DNA from: Flavobacteriaceae bacterium
Lineage (GTDB): Bacteria; Bacteroidota; Bacteroidia; Flavobacteriales; Flavobacteriaceae
Assembly: GCA_947457105.1 (NCBI GenBank)
Contig: CANGUP010000012.1
Location: 1 to 36,396, forward strand
Direction of reading: 5' to 3'
DNA: 36,396 bases
Positions 1-8,294 of this stretch are shown here, one piece after another. The notes under the pieces were generated by a model. It saw nothing but the letters and a program-made list of their open reading frames with translations, was not told where the DNA came from and ran no database searches. Both the position numbers and the translations under genes were made by a program. Every line of letters starts with the position of its first letter. Position 1 is the first letter of the stretch.

Positions 1-2
1 TT

Positions 3-557
3 ATGCTTGTTAGTTGTAAAAATGAAGCGCAAACAAAAGCTAAATCTGAGTTGATTGTAAAAACTGAAACTATGAATAAAGAAAACATTTACCAATTTAA
101 GGTTAAAGATTTAAGTGGCGATGAATTTGATTTTGCTTCTCTAAAAGGAAAGAAAATGCTAATTGTAAATACAGCTTCTAAATGCGGATTGACACCACAA
201 TACAAAGACTTAGAGGCAATTTATGAAAAATATAAAGACAAAAATTTTGTAATTATTGGATTTCCTGCCAATAATTTCGGACAACAAGAACCTGGAACAA
301 ATGATGAAATTGGTACCTTTTGTCAGAAAAATTATGGTGTAACTTTTCCTATGATGAGTAAGGTTTCTGTAAAAGGAAGTGATATGTGTGAATTGTATCA
401 ATTCTTAACTCAAAAATCTAGAAATGGTTTACAAGACAGTCAAGTAGAATGGAATTTTCAAAAATATTTAATTAATGAAAATGGTGAATTAGAAAAAGTA
501 GTTTCGCCACAAGTACTTCCTACAGATGCAGAAATTGTAGATTGGATTTCAAAATAA
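3..557 (+). CDS. Glutathione peroxidase family lipoprotein (5' end cut by window)
   Basis: Thiol peroxidase of the glutathione peroxidase family, reducing hydroperoxides, probably with thioredoxin rather than glutathione. The peroxidatic cysteine lies in NTASKCGLT (Cys61 counted from the ATG at base 3). The Gln of FPANNFGQQEPG and the Trp of EWNF complete the catalytic set. A second cysteine in GTFCQKNYGV sits where the resolving cysteine of thioredoxin-dependent homologues lies. The visible protein opens with MLVSCKNE, the end of a lipobox with almost no hydrophobic segment before it. The true start is therefore almost certainly left of the window, and the mature protein should be lipid-anchored, probably in the periplasm. 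A terminator hairpin follows at 577-608. The family is very secure; only the start is unknown. Confidence 0.93.
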   Translation: MLVSCKNEAQTKAKSELIVKTETMNKENIYQFKVKDLSGDEFDFASLKGKKMLIVNTASKCGLTPQYKDLEAIYEKYKDKNFVIIGFPANNFGQQEPGTNDEIGTFCQKNYGVTFPMMSKVSVKGSDMCELYQFLTQKSRNGLQDSQVEWNFQKYLINENGELEKVVSPQVLPTDAEIVDWISK

Positions 558-576
558 ATCAATAAAGAATAAAGCT

Positions 577-608
577 AAATCCCTTTGCTTATAGTAAAGG
601 GATTTTTT
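577..608 (+). terminator. Rho-independent terminator after the peroxidase gene
   Basis: A perfect 10-bp stem (AAATCCCTTT at 577-586 with AAAGGGATTT at 596-605) and a 9-nt loop are followed by further T residues. It lies 20 bases after the peroxidase stop codon. Because it covers bases 585-608, the longest reading frame for the next gene, opening at 585, would start inside a terminator. This supports the later start at 675. Confidence 0.85.
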
Positions 609-644
609 ATGCGCTACGAATTAGTAGCTTCAAATAATTTTATT

Positions 645-652
645 TACTTTTA
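645..652 (+). promoter_or_regulatory. Possible -7 element for pyrR-pyrB
   Basis: TACTTTTA matches the Bacteroidetes -7 consensus TAnnTTTG except for the last base. It lies 23 bases upstream of the chosen pyrR start and downstream of the terminator at 577-608. No clear -33 TTG was found, so the call is weak. Confidence 0.35.
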
Positions 653-674
653 CACACCAAACAACCACTTCATT

Positions 675-1208
675 ATGAGTCAAAAAATATTACTCACTGC
701 AAAAGAAGTTAACATCATTCTACATCGTTTGGCTTGTCAGTTAATTGAGAAGCATCTTGATTTTTCTGAAACCGTTTTAATAGGTTTGCAACCAAGAGGA
801 AAGTTTCTGGCAGAGCGAATTAAGCAAATTTTAGAGCAAGAATATAAAGTACCAAGCATTCAACTTGGTTTTTTAGATATTACTTTTTTTAGAGATGATT
901 TTCGTCGAGGTGAAAAACCATTAGAAGCCAATAAAACCCATATAGATTTTTTAGTAGAAAATAAAAAAGTGGTTTTCATTGATGATGTTTTGTATACAGG
1001 AAGAAGCATTAATGCAGCTTTAACAGCAATTCAATCGTTTGGAAGACCATCTGAAGTTGAACTTCTGGCTTTAATTGACAGAAGATTTAGTCGCCATTTA
1101 CCAATTCAACCCGATTATAGAGGAAGGCAAGTAGATGCCATAAATAATGAAAAAGTGAAAGTTTGCTGGATTGAAAATGATGGTGAAGATGCTGTTTATT
1201 TGATTTAG
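675..1208 (+). CDS. pyrR: PyrR, uracil phosphoribosyltransferase / pyrimidine operon regulator
   Basis: Type I phosphoribosyltransferase of the PyrR family, 177 residues from the ATG at 675. It makes UMP from uracil and PRPP and in many bacteria also regulates the pyr operon. The PRPP-binding motif VVFIDDVLYTGRS lies at residues 99-111, and GLQPRGKFLA near residue 37 is another family signature. The frame is open back to 585, but that extension runs through the upstream terminator, so 675 is the better start. pyrB follows after 38 bases, the usual pyrR-pyrB pairing. No anti-terminator/terminator leader is obvious before pyrB, so RNA-binding regulation here is uncertain. Confidence 0.92.
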   Translation: MSQKILLTAKEVNIILHRLACQLIEKHLDFSETVLIGLQPRGKFLAERIKQILEQEYKVPSIQLGFLDITFFRDDFRRGEKPLEANKTHIDFLVENKKVVFIDDVLYTGRSINAALTAIQSFGRPSEVELLALIDRRFSRHLPIQPDYRGRQVDAINNEKVKVCWIENDGEDAVYLI

Positions 1209-1246
1209 AAAAAGTAATTACAACTACAACACAACTAACTATATAA

Positions 1247-2176
1247 ATGAAAGAATTAAGTGTAAACCATTTATTAGGAATAAAATACCTTGTAAAAGAA
1301 GACATCGATTTGATTTTTGAAACTGCTGACCATTTTAAAGAAGTCATCAATCGACCTATTAAAAAAGTACCTTCTTTGAGAGATATTACTATTGCTAACA
1401 TCTTTTTTGAAAACAGTACGAGAACGAAATTATCATTTGAATTAGCTCAGAAAAGACTTTCAGCTGACGTTATTAGTTTTTCAGCAGCACAATCATCTGT
1501 AAAAAAAGGAGAAACACTTATTGATACAGTAAACAATATTCTTTCAATGAAAGTGGATATGGTGGTGATGCGTCATGCTAATCCCGGTGCAGCTTATTTT
1601 TTATCTCAGAATGTTAAAGCAAGTATTGTTAATGCAGGAGATGGTGCTCATGAACATCCTACACAAGCTTTGTTAGACAGTTTTTCGATTAGAGAAAAAT
1701 TAGGTGAAATAGCAGGAAAAAAAGTGGTTATTGTAGGTGATATTTTGCATTCTCGTGTAGCACTTTCAAATATTTATGCTTTGCAAATGCAAGGTGCAGA
1801 AGTTAAAGTGTGCGGACCAAAAACATTAATTCCAAAATATATTGAAAGTCTTGGAGTTTCTGTTGAACCTAATTTAAGGAAAGCTCTAGAATGGTGTGAT
1901 GTTGCCAATATGCTTCGAGTTCAGAACGAACGTATGGATGTAAATTACTTTCCATCAACTAGAGAATATGCACAACAATATGGTGTTGATAAAGCGTTAT
2001 TAGATTCGTTAAATAAAGAAATAGTAATCATGCACCCAGGACCAATAAATCGTGGAGTTGAAATTACTTCAGATGTAGCAGATTCTCAACAATCGGTTAT
2101 TTTAGATCAAGTTGAAAATGGAGTTGCAATTCGAATGGCAGTGATTTATTTATTGGCAAGTAAAATTAAACAGTAA
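1247..2176 (+). CDS. pyrB: Aspartate carbamoyltransferase catalytic subunit
   Basis: Catalyses the first committed step of pyrimidine synthesis, joining carbamoyl phosphate and aspartate to carbamoyl aspartate in the cytoplasm. The 309-residue length is standard for the catalytic chain. The carbamoyl-phosphate loop FFENSTRTKLSFE (STRT at residues 57-60), the HPTQALLD motif (His137 onward) and the late HPGPINRGVE motif are all intact. It lies 38 bases behind pyrR and is probably cotranscribed with it. No pyrI regulatory-subunit gene lies nearby. Confidence 0.97.
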   Translation: MKELSVNHLLGIKYLVKEDIDLIFETADHFKEVINRPIKKVPSLRDITIANIFFENSTRTKLSFELAQKRLSADVISFSAAQSSVKKGETLIDTVNNILSMKVDMVVMRHANPGAAYFLSQNVKASIVNAGDGAHEHPTQALLDSFSIREKLGEIAGKKVVIVGDILHSRVALSNIYALQMQGAEVKVCGPKTLIPKYIESLGVSVEPNLRKALEWCDVANMLRVQNERMDVNYFPSTREYAQQYGVDKALLDSLNKEIVIMHPGPINRGVEITSDVADSQQSVILDQVENGVAIRMAVIYLLASKIKQ

Positions 2177-2278
2177 AAAAATAATATTTAGTTTCTCATT
2201 GATGAGATTCTTTTGTGAAATTTAATTATGCAGTTAGAATTAGTGTAAATTCGTTAAATTCGTGTAAAAAGAAATACA

Positions 2279-2611
2279 ATGAAAGTAGATCAAAAAGGAC
2301 ATACAACGACCATAAAGGATACTCAAGGTGATGTAAACTCATTTCTTGAAAAAGTAACACATGAGCACAATAGTTTTAAATCTCAAAATTTAATTCTAGA
2401 TATTACTCATGATAAAGAAGTTACTTTAAAGGACATTAAATTGTTTTCTGATTTATCAAAAGCTCACCAAAAAGGAAAGAAATCATTTGTAATTGTTGCA
2501 GATGGTATTGATTTTAATACTGTTCCAACCAAGTTAATTGTTGTTCCTTCTTTGCAAGAAGCTAACGACATCATAGAAATGGAAGAAATTGAACGCGATT
2601 TAGGATTTTAA
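2279..2611 (+). CDS. Small STAS-like protein of unknown function
   Basis: A 110-residue soluble, acidic protein. The pattern LILDITHDKEV, then DIKLFSDLSKAHQKGKKSFVIV, then VPSLQEANDIIEMEEIERDLGF resembles the beta-alpha layout of a STAS/anti-sigma-antagonist domain. From recall, homologues in Flavobacteria usually sit directly before the ribonuclease Z gene and are sometimes mislabelled ribonuclease Z. No phosphorylatable Ser/Thr motif is obvious. The ATG at 2279 is preceded by a stretch with repeated TTCGTTAAATTCGTGTA-like words. Function is unknown; the STAS resemblance is an inference from pattern. Confidence 0.75.
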   Translation: MKVDQKGHTTTIKDTQGDVNSFLEKVTHEHNSFKSQNLILDITHDKEVTLKDIKLFSDLSKAHQKGKKSFVIVADGIDFNTVPTKLIVVPSLQEANDIIEMEEIERDLGF

Positions 2612-2663
2612 TCACCATTTGTCATTCCGCAGGAATCTCATCTTTTTAATCAATACAATATTT

Positions 2664-2873
2664 ATGAAACTAGACAACAAGACAATATTATATATATACG
2701 TAGGAGTTTTATTTATTTTAACTTACTTATTTGCTAGCAGATTTATTACAAGTTTAAAGACTCAAGAATTTGATTATTTAAGACTTTCAGTAAATCTTGG
2801 ATTGTTAATTTATATTATAATTAAAGTAGTTAAGTTGGGTAAAATTGAGAATGATAAAACGGACAAGTTATAA
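2664..2873 (+). CDS. Small two-helix membrane protein, unknown function
   Basis: A 69-residue protein from the ATG at 2664, with two hydrophobic segments (about residues 7-26 and 39-53) separated by a short polar loop, and a lysine-rich C-terminal tail. The frame is open upstream to 2619, but that part overlaps the extragenic word GTCATTCCGCAGGAATCTC, so the later ATG is preferred. It lies between the STAS-like gene and rnz, all on the same strand. No function is recognised. Confidence 0.7.
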   Translation: MKLDNKTILYIYVGVLFILTYLFASRFITSLKTQEFDYLRLSVNLGLLIYIIIKVVKLGKIENDKTDKL

Positions 2874-2916
2874 GTTTAGAAATCCTTAAAAATTTAAACT
2901 CATAAACTTCTAAACT
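2873..2916. repeat. Inverted repeat between the small membrane gene and rnz
   Basis: A perfect 9-bp inverted repeat (AGTTTAGAA at 2873-2881, TTCTAAACT at 2908-2916) begins at the last base of the preceding stop codon and ends 5 bases before rnz. The interior is also rich in TTTAAA/AAACT words. It may be a weak hairpin or a relic of the GTTTAA-type repeats found elsewhere in the window. No T-tract follows. Confidence 0.55.
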
Positions 2917-2921
2917 ATCAA

Positions 2922-3830
2922 ATGAAACTTACCATACTAGGCTGTTACGCTGCTACTCCAAGAACCATTTCCAATCCAACATCTCAAGTTTTAGAAATTA
3001 AAAATCGTTTATTTTTAATTGATTGTGCAGAAGGTACTCAAGTGCAATTGCGAAAAAGCAAAGTCAAGTTTTCTAAAATAAATCATATATTCATTTCCCA
3101 TCTTCATGGTGATCATTTTTATGGATTAGTTGGATTAATATCAACTTTTATGTTGCTCAATAGAGAAAGTGATTTAACCGTTTATGGCCCAAAAGGAATC
3201 AAAGAAATCATTCTACTTCAATTACGAGCTTCTGGTTCCTACACAGGTTATAATTTATACTTTCATGAATTAGAATCCAATGAATCTGAAACTATTTTTG
3301 AAGACGATAGAGTAGTGGTGAAGACCATTCCTCTTAATCATCGTATTTATACCAATGGATTTCTTTTTCTGGAAAAAAATATAGAGCGAAAGTTAAATGT
3401 AGAAGCCGTTGAAAATTATGAAATAGATAAAGTTTATTTTAATAAAATTAAATATGGTGGCGATATTACTTTAGATAACGGAACCATTATTCCAAATTCA
3501 GAACTAACTTTTGATCCACAAGTTGCTAAAAGCTATGCTTTTTGTAGTGATACTATGTATGATGAATCTATAATTCCACTTATTGAAAACGTAGATTATT
3601 TGTATCACGAAAGTACTTTTCTGGAAAGTGAAGCCCATCTTTCTGAGCGAACTATGCATTCAACTGCCAAACAAGCCGCTACAATTGCTTTAAAAGCAAA
3701 AGTCAAACATCTTATACTTGGACATTATTCTACTCGTTATGGCAACATAGAATACTTTAAAACCGAAGCTCAAACAATTTTTCCAAACATTCTTCTGGCA
3801 GATGATGGTAGAGAATTTGAAATGGAGTAA
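2922..3830 (+). CDS. rnz: Ribonuclease Z (tRNA 3' endonuclease)
   Basis: Metallo-beta-lactamase-fold endonuclease that trims the 3' trailer of tRNA precursors. The zinc-binding HLHGDH motif is at residues 60-65. Downstream are FCSDTMYDE (metal-binding Asp), the HSTAKQAATIA region and LILGHYSTRY with the late histidine. The 302-residue length is that of the short bacterial RNase Z, and the start matches the conserved MKLTILGCYAATP beginning. The small STAS-like and membrane genes precede it. The next 240 bases hold an extragenic repeat and the pdxH promoter. Confidence 0.96.
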   Translation: MKLTILGCYAATPRTISNPTSQVLEIKNRLFLIDCAEGTQVQLRKSKVKFSKINHIFISHLHGDHFYGLVGLISTFMLLNRESDLTVYGPKGIKEIILLQLRASGSYTGYNLYFHELESNESETIFEDDRVVVKTIPLNHRIYTNGFLFLEKNIERKLNVEAVENYEIDKVYFNKIKYGGDITLDNGTIIPNSELTFDPQVAKSYAFCSDTMYDESIIPLIENVDYLYHESTFLESEAHLSERTMHSTAKQAATIALKAKVKHLILGHYSTRYGNIEYFKTEAQTIFPNILLADDGREFEME

Positions 3831-3832
3831 TG

Positions 3833-3955
3833 TCATACTGAGCTTGTCGAAGTAAGGAGCGAATGGCTTGGTCTTTATCGATAATCCTTATTCCTGTTGC
3901 AGGAACTCGCTTTATTTATTGCGTTGCCAGAGGTACTCGAAGGCAACGCAATAAA
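3833..3955. repeat. Extragenic repeat with a 14-bp hairpin
   Basis: It begins with CATACTGAGCTTGTCGAAGTA, a word common in Bacteroidetes intergenic DNA. Next come AGGAGCGAATGG (3855-3866) and CCTTATTCCTG (3886-3896), and last a perfect 14-bp inverted repeat (3915-3928 with 3942-3955) around a GAGGTACTCGA-like loop. The two middle words recur with nearly the same spacing at 14255-14295, so this is a dispersed element. The hairpin is followed only by a short A-tract on the + strand, so it is a poor + strand terminator. Confidence 0.75.
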
Positions 3956-4037
3956 AAAGAGCTCAAACAATTCCAACATTAGGGCTAATTAATAATTCAT
4001 TTTAACATTTGTTTCCGTTTTAAAAACAAAATCTAAG

Positions 4038-4045
4038 TAACTTTG
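4038..4045 (+). promoter_or_regulatory. -7 promoter element for pdxH
   Basis: TAACTTTG is an exact match to TAnnTTTG, 26 bases upstream of the pdxH ATG and after the extragenic repeat. No -33 TTG at standard spacing is evident. Confidence 0.55.
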
Positions 4046-4071
4046 TATCTATAAAAGCAATTTATAGTACA

Positions 4072-4716
4072 ATGAAAGATTTAAGCAATTACAGAAAATC
4101 CTACGAAAAAAGTGAACTTTTGGAAACTACTATTCCAGAAGATCCAATCAATTTATTCAACAGATGGTTCCATGAAACCGAAGATTTAGATGATGTTGAT
4201 GAAGCCAACGCTATGACTATTTCTACTATTGGTGTTGATGGATTTCCTAAATCTAGAGTAGTGCTTCTTAAAAAGTTTAATGATGAAGGTTTTATTTTCT
4301 ACACAAATTATGATTCAGAAAAAGGTCAAGCTATAGCAAACAACCCAAATGTTTGTCTTTCTTTTTTTTGGCCAAGTATAGAGCGTCAGATAATTATTAA
4401 AGGTATTGCTGAAAAAACTCCTACCAATGTTTCTGACAATTATTTTGATTCTCGTCCTACAGGTAGCAAGCTTGGAGCTATTGCTTCTGACCAAAGTAGG
4501 GTAATTGCATCTCGACTTGTTTTAGAAGACAAGTTAAGAGAGTTAGAACAATATTACGAAGGAAAAGACATTTCAAGACCTTCAAATTGGGGTGGATATT
4601 TAATTAGACCCCAAGAAGTTGAGTTTTGGCAAGGTCGTCCTAATCGTCTTCATGATAGAATTAGATATCAATTGCAAGATGATTTTAATTGGAAAATTGA
4701 AAGACTTTCCTCTTAG
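4072..4716 (+). CDS. pdxH: Pyridoxamine/pyridoxine 5'-phosphate oxidase
   Basis: FMN-dependent oxidase converting pyridoxine or pyridoxamine 5'-phosphate to pyridoxal phosphate, the last step of vitamin B6 synthesis and salvage. The 214-residue protein has the family's FMN-contacting run (SRVVLLKKF, YTNYDSEKGQ), the SRPTGSKLGAIAS substrate loop and the C-terminal signature WQGRPNRLHDR. It has its own promoter element upstream, and the polyphosphate gene group follows on the same strand after 56 bases. Confidence 0.97.
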   Translation: MKDLSNYRKSYEKSELLETTIPEDPINLFNRWFHETEDLDDVDEANAMTISTIGVDGFPKSRVVLLKKFNDEGFIFYTNYDSEKGQAIANNPNVCLSFFWPSIERQIIIKGIAEKTPTNVSDNYFDSRPTGSKLGAIASDQSRVIASRLVLEDKLRELEQYYEGKDISRPSNWGGYLIRPQEVEFWQGRPNRLHDRIRYQLQDDFNWKIERLSS

Positions 4717-4772
4717 TTGAAAGAAAAATACATTTTAAAAACAAGAAATGTCATTGTTGTTCGATAAATTAA

Positions 4773-5257
4773 ATGAAAAAATTAACTTTAATTCGACACG
4801 CAAAATCTTGTTGGAATAATCCAATTAATGATTTTAAAAGACCAATTATTGAAGAGGGAATTCAAAAAACAATTAAAGTAGCCACAGAAACTAAGAATTT
4901 ATTTAATAATAAATCTTTAATTTGGGTAAGCTCGGCTGAAAGAACTAAACAAACAGCAAAACTATTTTTGTCTATTTGGGGTGAAAATAAAGAAACCCAA
5001 ATTCAGTTTAATGATGATTTACATACTTTCAATTTAAATCAATTGAAAAAAATTGTTAAATCTTGTCCAAATGTTTATAAAACTTAATTCTTTTTGGACA
5101 TAATAGTGCCATTACAGATTTTGTTAATAAATTTGGAGATATTTTTATTGATAATGTGCCAACATCAGATTATGTTTCGATTATTTTCGAATGTAATGAT
5201 TGGAATAAAATAAATAAAGGTAAAAAAGATAAAATTATATTTCCAAGATATATTTAA
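4773..5257 (+). pseudogene. SixA-like histidine phosphatase, broken by a one-base frameshift
   Basis: Phosphohistidine phosphatase-like protein (histidine phosphatase superfamily), with the catalytic LTLIRHAKSCWNNP at its N-terminus. The first frame stops at 5085-5087 after CPNVYKT. The next frame continues exactly with the conserved block NLILFGHNSAITDFVNKFGD and ends at 5255-5257. Adding one A to the run at 5079-5082 restores an unbroken product of about 161 residues, the usual SixA length. The second catalytic histidine (FGHN) lies after the break, so the unshifted product should be inactive. It abuts ppk1 (2 bases) and looks cotranscribed with it. It may be a true mutation or a homopolymer sequencing error. 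Confidence 0.85.
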
Positions 5258-5259
5258 CT

Positions 5260-7374
5260 ATGAGTTCAGAGAATAATTTCCGATATATTGATAGAGAAAA
5301 GAGTTGGCTTACTTTCAACGCAAGAGTTTTGCAGGAAGCTGCAGATGAAACCGTTCCATTATTAGATAGGCTCAGATTTTTGGGCATTTTTTCTAATAAT
5401 CTTGATGAGTTTTTTAGAGTTCGTTTTGCAGCCGTTAGGAGATTAAGTCTCTCTGGACAAACTGGTGAAAAGATTTTAGGAGGAATTTCAGCGCAACAAT
5501 TAGTGAAAGATATTACAGATATTGTAATAAAACAGCAATCGGAGAGTTTGCGAATTCTTGAAATAATTGAAAAACAATTAGAAAAGCAAAACATCATAAT
5601 CGTTAATGAAAGTGAGCTTTGTCAAGAACATCAAAATTTTGTTCACGATTTTTTTATACAAAAAGTTAGTCCTGAGCTTGTTACAATTATCTTAAATGAT
5701 TTGGCAGAATTCCCTTTACTTAAGGATACTGTTGGATATTTAGCTATAAAATTGGTTATGAAAACCTCAGGAAAAGCTAAAGTATTAGGACTTGTAAAAC
5801 CAAAAAAAGAAGTTCGATATGCTATTATTGAAATTCCTAAAACATTTAATAGAATAGTTGTTCTTCCTTCTATAGGCGAAAAGCAATATATAATGCTTTT
5901 AGATGATGTAATTCGTTATAATTTGAGTAGTATTTTTAATATTTTCGAGTATGAAAGCATTTCTGCACACATGATTAAAATCACTCGTGATGCTCAATTA
6001 GATATTGATAGTGATATGAGTAAGAGTATGTTACAAAAAATAGCTACTTCTGTTAAAGACAGAAGAATTGGTGAACCAGTTCGTTTTGTTTACGATAAAA
6101 AAATTGATAAAGATACTCTTTCATTTTTCTTAGATAGAATGGGAATTGAATCTACAGATAGTATAATTCCTGGAGGAAGATACCATAATCGTAGGGATTA
6201 TATGGATTTTCCAAATCTTGGTCGTTTTGATTTACTATATCAGCAAAAGCCTCCATTGCCAGTAGAAGGATTGTCTCTAGAAGGAAGCATACTAAATAGA
6301 ATAGCTAAAAAAGACTATTTGATTTTTGCGCCTTATCAATCCTATTCTTATTTAATTAAATTTTTGAGAGAAGCAGCTCTTGATCCAAAAGTTACTTCAA
6401 TTAAAATAACTTTATATAGATTGGCTAAAAACTCACAAATCATTAGCTCATTGATAAATGCTGCAAAAAATGGAAAGAGAGTTATAGTTCAAATTGAACT
6501 ACAAGCACGATTTGATGAAGCCAACAATATTTCCTACGCCGAGCAAATGCAACAAGAAGGAATTGAACTTATTTTTGGTATTAAAGGATTAAAAGTGCAT
6601 AGTAAAATATGTGTCATTGATAGGATGGAAGAAGGTAAAATCAAACGTTACGGCTTTATATCAACTGGAAATTTCAATGAGACTACGGCTAAATTTTATA
6701 CAGATGTAACTTTATTAACAAGCCACAATCAAATTCTTAAAGACGTAACCAAAATTTTTGAGTTTTTTGATATCAATTACAGATTGTATCGTTACAAACA
6801 TTTAATAGTTTCACCGCATTATTCGCGTTCAAAATTCAACAAACTAATTGATAGAGAAATATATAACGCACAAGCAGGAAGACCAGCTTACATAAATTTG
6901 AAAATGAATAGTTTGTCAGATTTTCAAATGATTGATAAATTGTATGAAGCAAGTAATGCTGGAGTAAAAATGAAATTGCAAATTAGAGGTATATGTTCAT
7001 TAATTCCAGGTGTAAAAGGAATGAGTGAAAATATAGAAGCAATAAGTATTGTTGATAATTTCCTTGAACATTCTAGAGTTTTTATTTTTGGTAATGATGG
7101 TAATCCTCAAGTATTCATCTCTTCAGCTGATTTTATGACAAGGAACATTGATGGAAGAGTTGAGGTTACTTGTCCAATTTATCAAGAAGATATTAAAAAG
7201 CAATTAATAGAAACCTTTGAAGTGGGTTGGAAAGGAAACGTAAAAGCACGTTTGCACTCAGAGAAATTAGACAATAAATATCGAGTTAGAAAAGAAGGCG
7301 AGTCTGTTTTTCGTGCACAACACGAGACCTATAATTACTATAAAAATCAGCAAGAAGACAATAATATTTTTTAA
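5260..7374 (+). CDS. ppk1: Polyphosphate kinase 1
   Basis: Reversibly polymerises the gamma-phosphate of ATP into inorganic polyphosphate. The 704-residue protein has the N-terminal domain start (YIDREKSWLTFNARVLQEA), a middle head domain, and two phospholipase-D-like C-terminal domains. The autophosphorylated histidine is in VHSKICVIDR (about His447), and the second active-site histidine is in FLEHSRVFIFGN (about His604). The ATG at 5260 is 2 bases after the restored sixA-like frame, and ppx follows after 20 bases. This is a compact polyphosphate synthesis and breakdown group. Confidence 0.97.
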   Translation: MSSENNFRYIDREKSWLTFNARVLQEAADETVPLLDRLRFLGIFSNNLDEFFRVRFAAVRRLSLSGQTGEKILGGISAQQLVKDITDIVIKQQSESLRILEIIEKQLEKQNIIIVNESELCQEHQNFVHDFFIQKVSPELVTIILNDLAEFPLLKDTVGYLAIKLVMKTSGKAKVLGLVKPKKEVRYAIIEIPKTFNRIVVLPSIGEKQYIMLLDDVIRYNLSSIFNIFEYESISAHMIKITRDAQLDIDSDMSKSMLQKIATSVKDRRIGEPVRFVYDKKIDKDTLSFFLDRMGIESTDSIIPGGRYHNRRDYMDFPNLGRFDLLYQQKPPLPVEGLSLEGSILNRIAKKDYLIFAPYQSYSYLIKFLREAALDPKVTSIKITLYRLAKNSQIISSLINAAKNGKRVIVQIELQARFDEANNISYAEQMQQEGIELIFGIKGLKVHSKICVIDRMEEGKIKRYGFISTGNFNETTAKFYTDVTLLTSHNQILKDVTKIFEFFDINYRLYRYKHLIVSPHYSRSKFNKLIDREIYNAQAGRPAYINLKMNSLSDFQMIDKLYEASNAGVKMKLQIRGICSLIPGVKGMSENIEAISIVDNFLEHSRVFIFGNDGNPQVFISSADFMTRNIDGRVEVTCPIYQEDIKKQLIETFEVGWKGNVKARLHSEKLDNKYRVRKEGESVFRAQHETYNYYKNQQEDNNIF

Positions 7375-7394
7375 AATACAACCCAAAAGAATAA

Positions 7395-8285
7395 ATGATT
7401 TCAATAAAAAAATATGCAGCAATTGATATTGGATCTAATGCCATGAGATTGCTTATTACCAACATAGTTGAACAAGATGGAAAGGAGACACAATTCAATA
7501 AATCGGCTTTAATTCGTGTACCAATTCGTTTAGGACAAGACGCATTTACTGTTGGTGAAATTACCAATGAAAATATTGATAGAATGGTTGATGCTATGGA
7601 AGCTTTTCGACTTTTGATGAAAGTTTATAAAGTTGAAAAGTACAAAGCTTGCGCTACATCTGCAATGAGAGAGGCATACAATGGTAAAGAAGTTGTTGAG
7701 ATTATTAAGAATAAATCAAAAGTTGAAATTGATATTATTGATGGTAAAGTAGAAGCAGCAATTATTGCTTCTTCAGATTTGCATAGCTTTCTTGCTACTG
7801 ATAAAACTTACTTATATGTAGATGTTGGAGGAGGAAGCACAGAATTTTCATTGTTTTCTGATGGAAAAATGATTAATTCAAAATCATTTAAAAACGGAAC
7901 GGTACGATTACTGAACAATATGGTTAATGAAATCGTTTGGATTGAAATCGAAAAATGGATTAAAACCAACTGCGAACCTTATGAAAATATCACTTTGATT
8001 GGTTCTGGTGGAAATATTAATAAAATTCACAAATTATCTGAAAAACATCAAGATAAACCATTGTCTTACGTCTATTTAGCATCTCAATATCAATACTTAA
8101 ATTCACTTACTTACGAACAAAGAATCGCTGAATTAGGTTTGAATACTGATAGAGCTGATGTAATTATTCCTGCAACACAAATTTATCTTAACGCAATGAA
8201 ATGGAGTGGTGCTAGACAAATATATGTTCCAAAAATTGGGCTTTCAGATGGAATTGTTAAAGCAATGTATTATGGTAAAATATAA
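7395..8285 (+). CDS. ppx: Ppx/GppA family exopolyphosphatase
   Basis: Actin-like-fold phosphatase of the Ppx/GppA family, expected to hydrolyse polyphosphate from its ends or pppGpp. The N-terminal nucleotide/phosphate loop is AAIDIGSNAMRLLI and the second is YVDVGGGSTEFSLF; a later GSGGNINKI fits phosphate motif 2. At 296 residues it is the short form without the C-terminal HD domain of E. coli Ppx. It lies 20 bases after ppk1 and is probably translated from the same mRNA, pairing synthesis with degradation. Substrate preference cannot be told from sequence. Confidence 0.92.
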   Translation: MISIKKYAAIDIGSNAMRLLITNIVEQDGKETQFNKSALIRVPIRLGQDAFTVGEITNENIDRMVDAMEAFRLLMKVYKVEKYKACATSAMREAYNGKEVVEIIKNKSKVEIDIIDGKVEAAIIASSDLHSFLATDKTYLYVDVGGGSTEFSLFSDGKMINSKSFKNGTVRLLNNMVNEIVWIEIEKWIKTNCEPYENITLIGSGGNINKIHKLSEKHQDKPLSYVYLASQYQYLNSLTYEQRIAELGLNTDRADVIIPATQIYLNAMKWSGARQIYVPKIGLSDGIVKAMYYGKI

Positions 8286-8294
8286 AATAACAAT

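Noticed and set aside
585..674. Longer PyrR with a start at 585
   Set aside because: The extension runs through a strong terminator hairpin (577-608), and its residues do not resemble PyrR. The ATG at 675 gives the family's normal start.
3915..3955. A terminator for rnz
   Set aside because: The 14-bp hairpin is good, but it is 85 bases past the stop codon and is followed by A residues, not T residues, on the + strand. It fits better as part of the extragenic element.
5235..5597. A 120-residue - strand frame over the start of ppk1
   Set aside because: It is antisense to well-conserved ppk1 coding sequence and has no protein features of its own.
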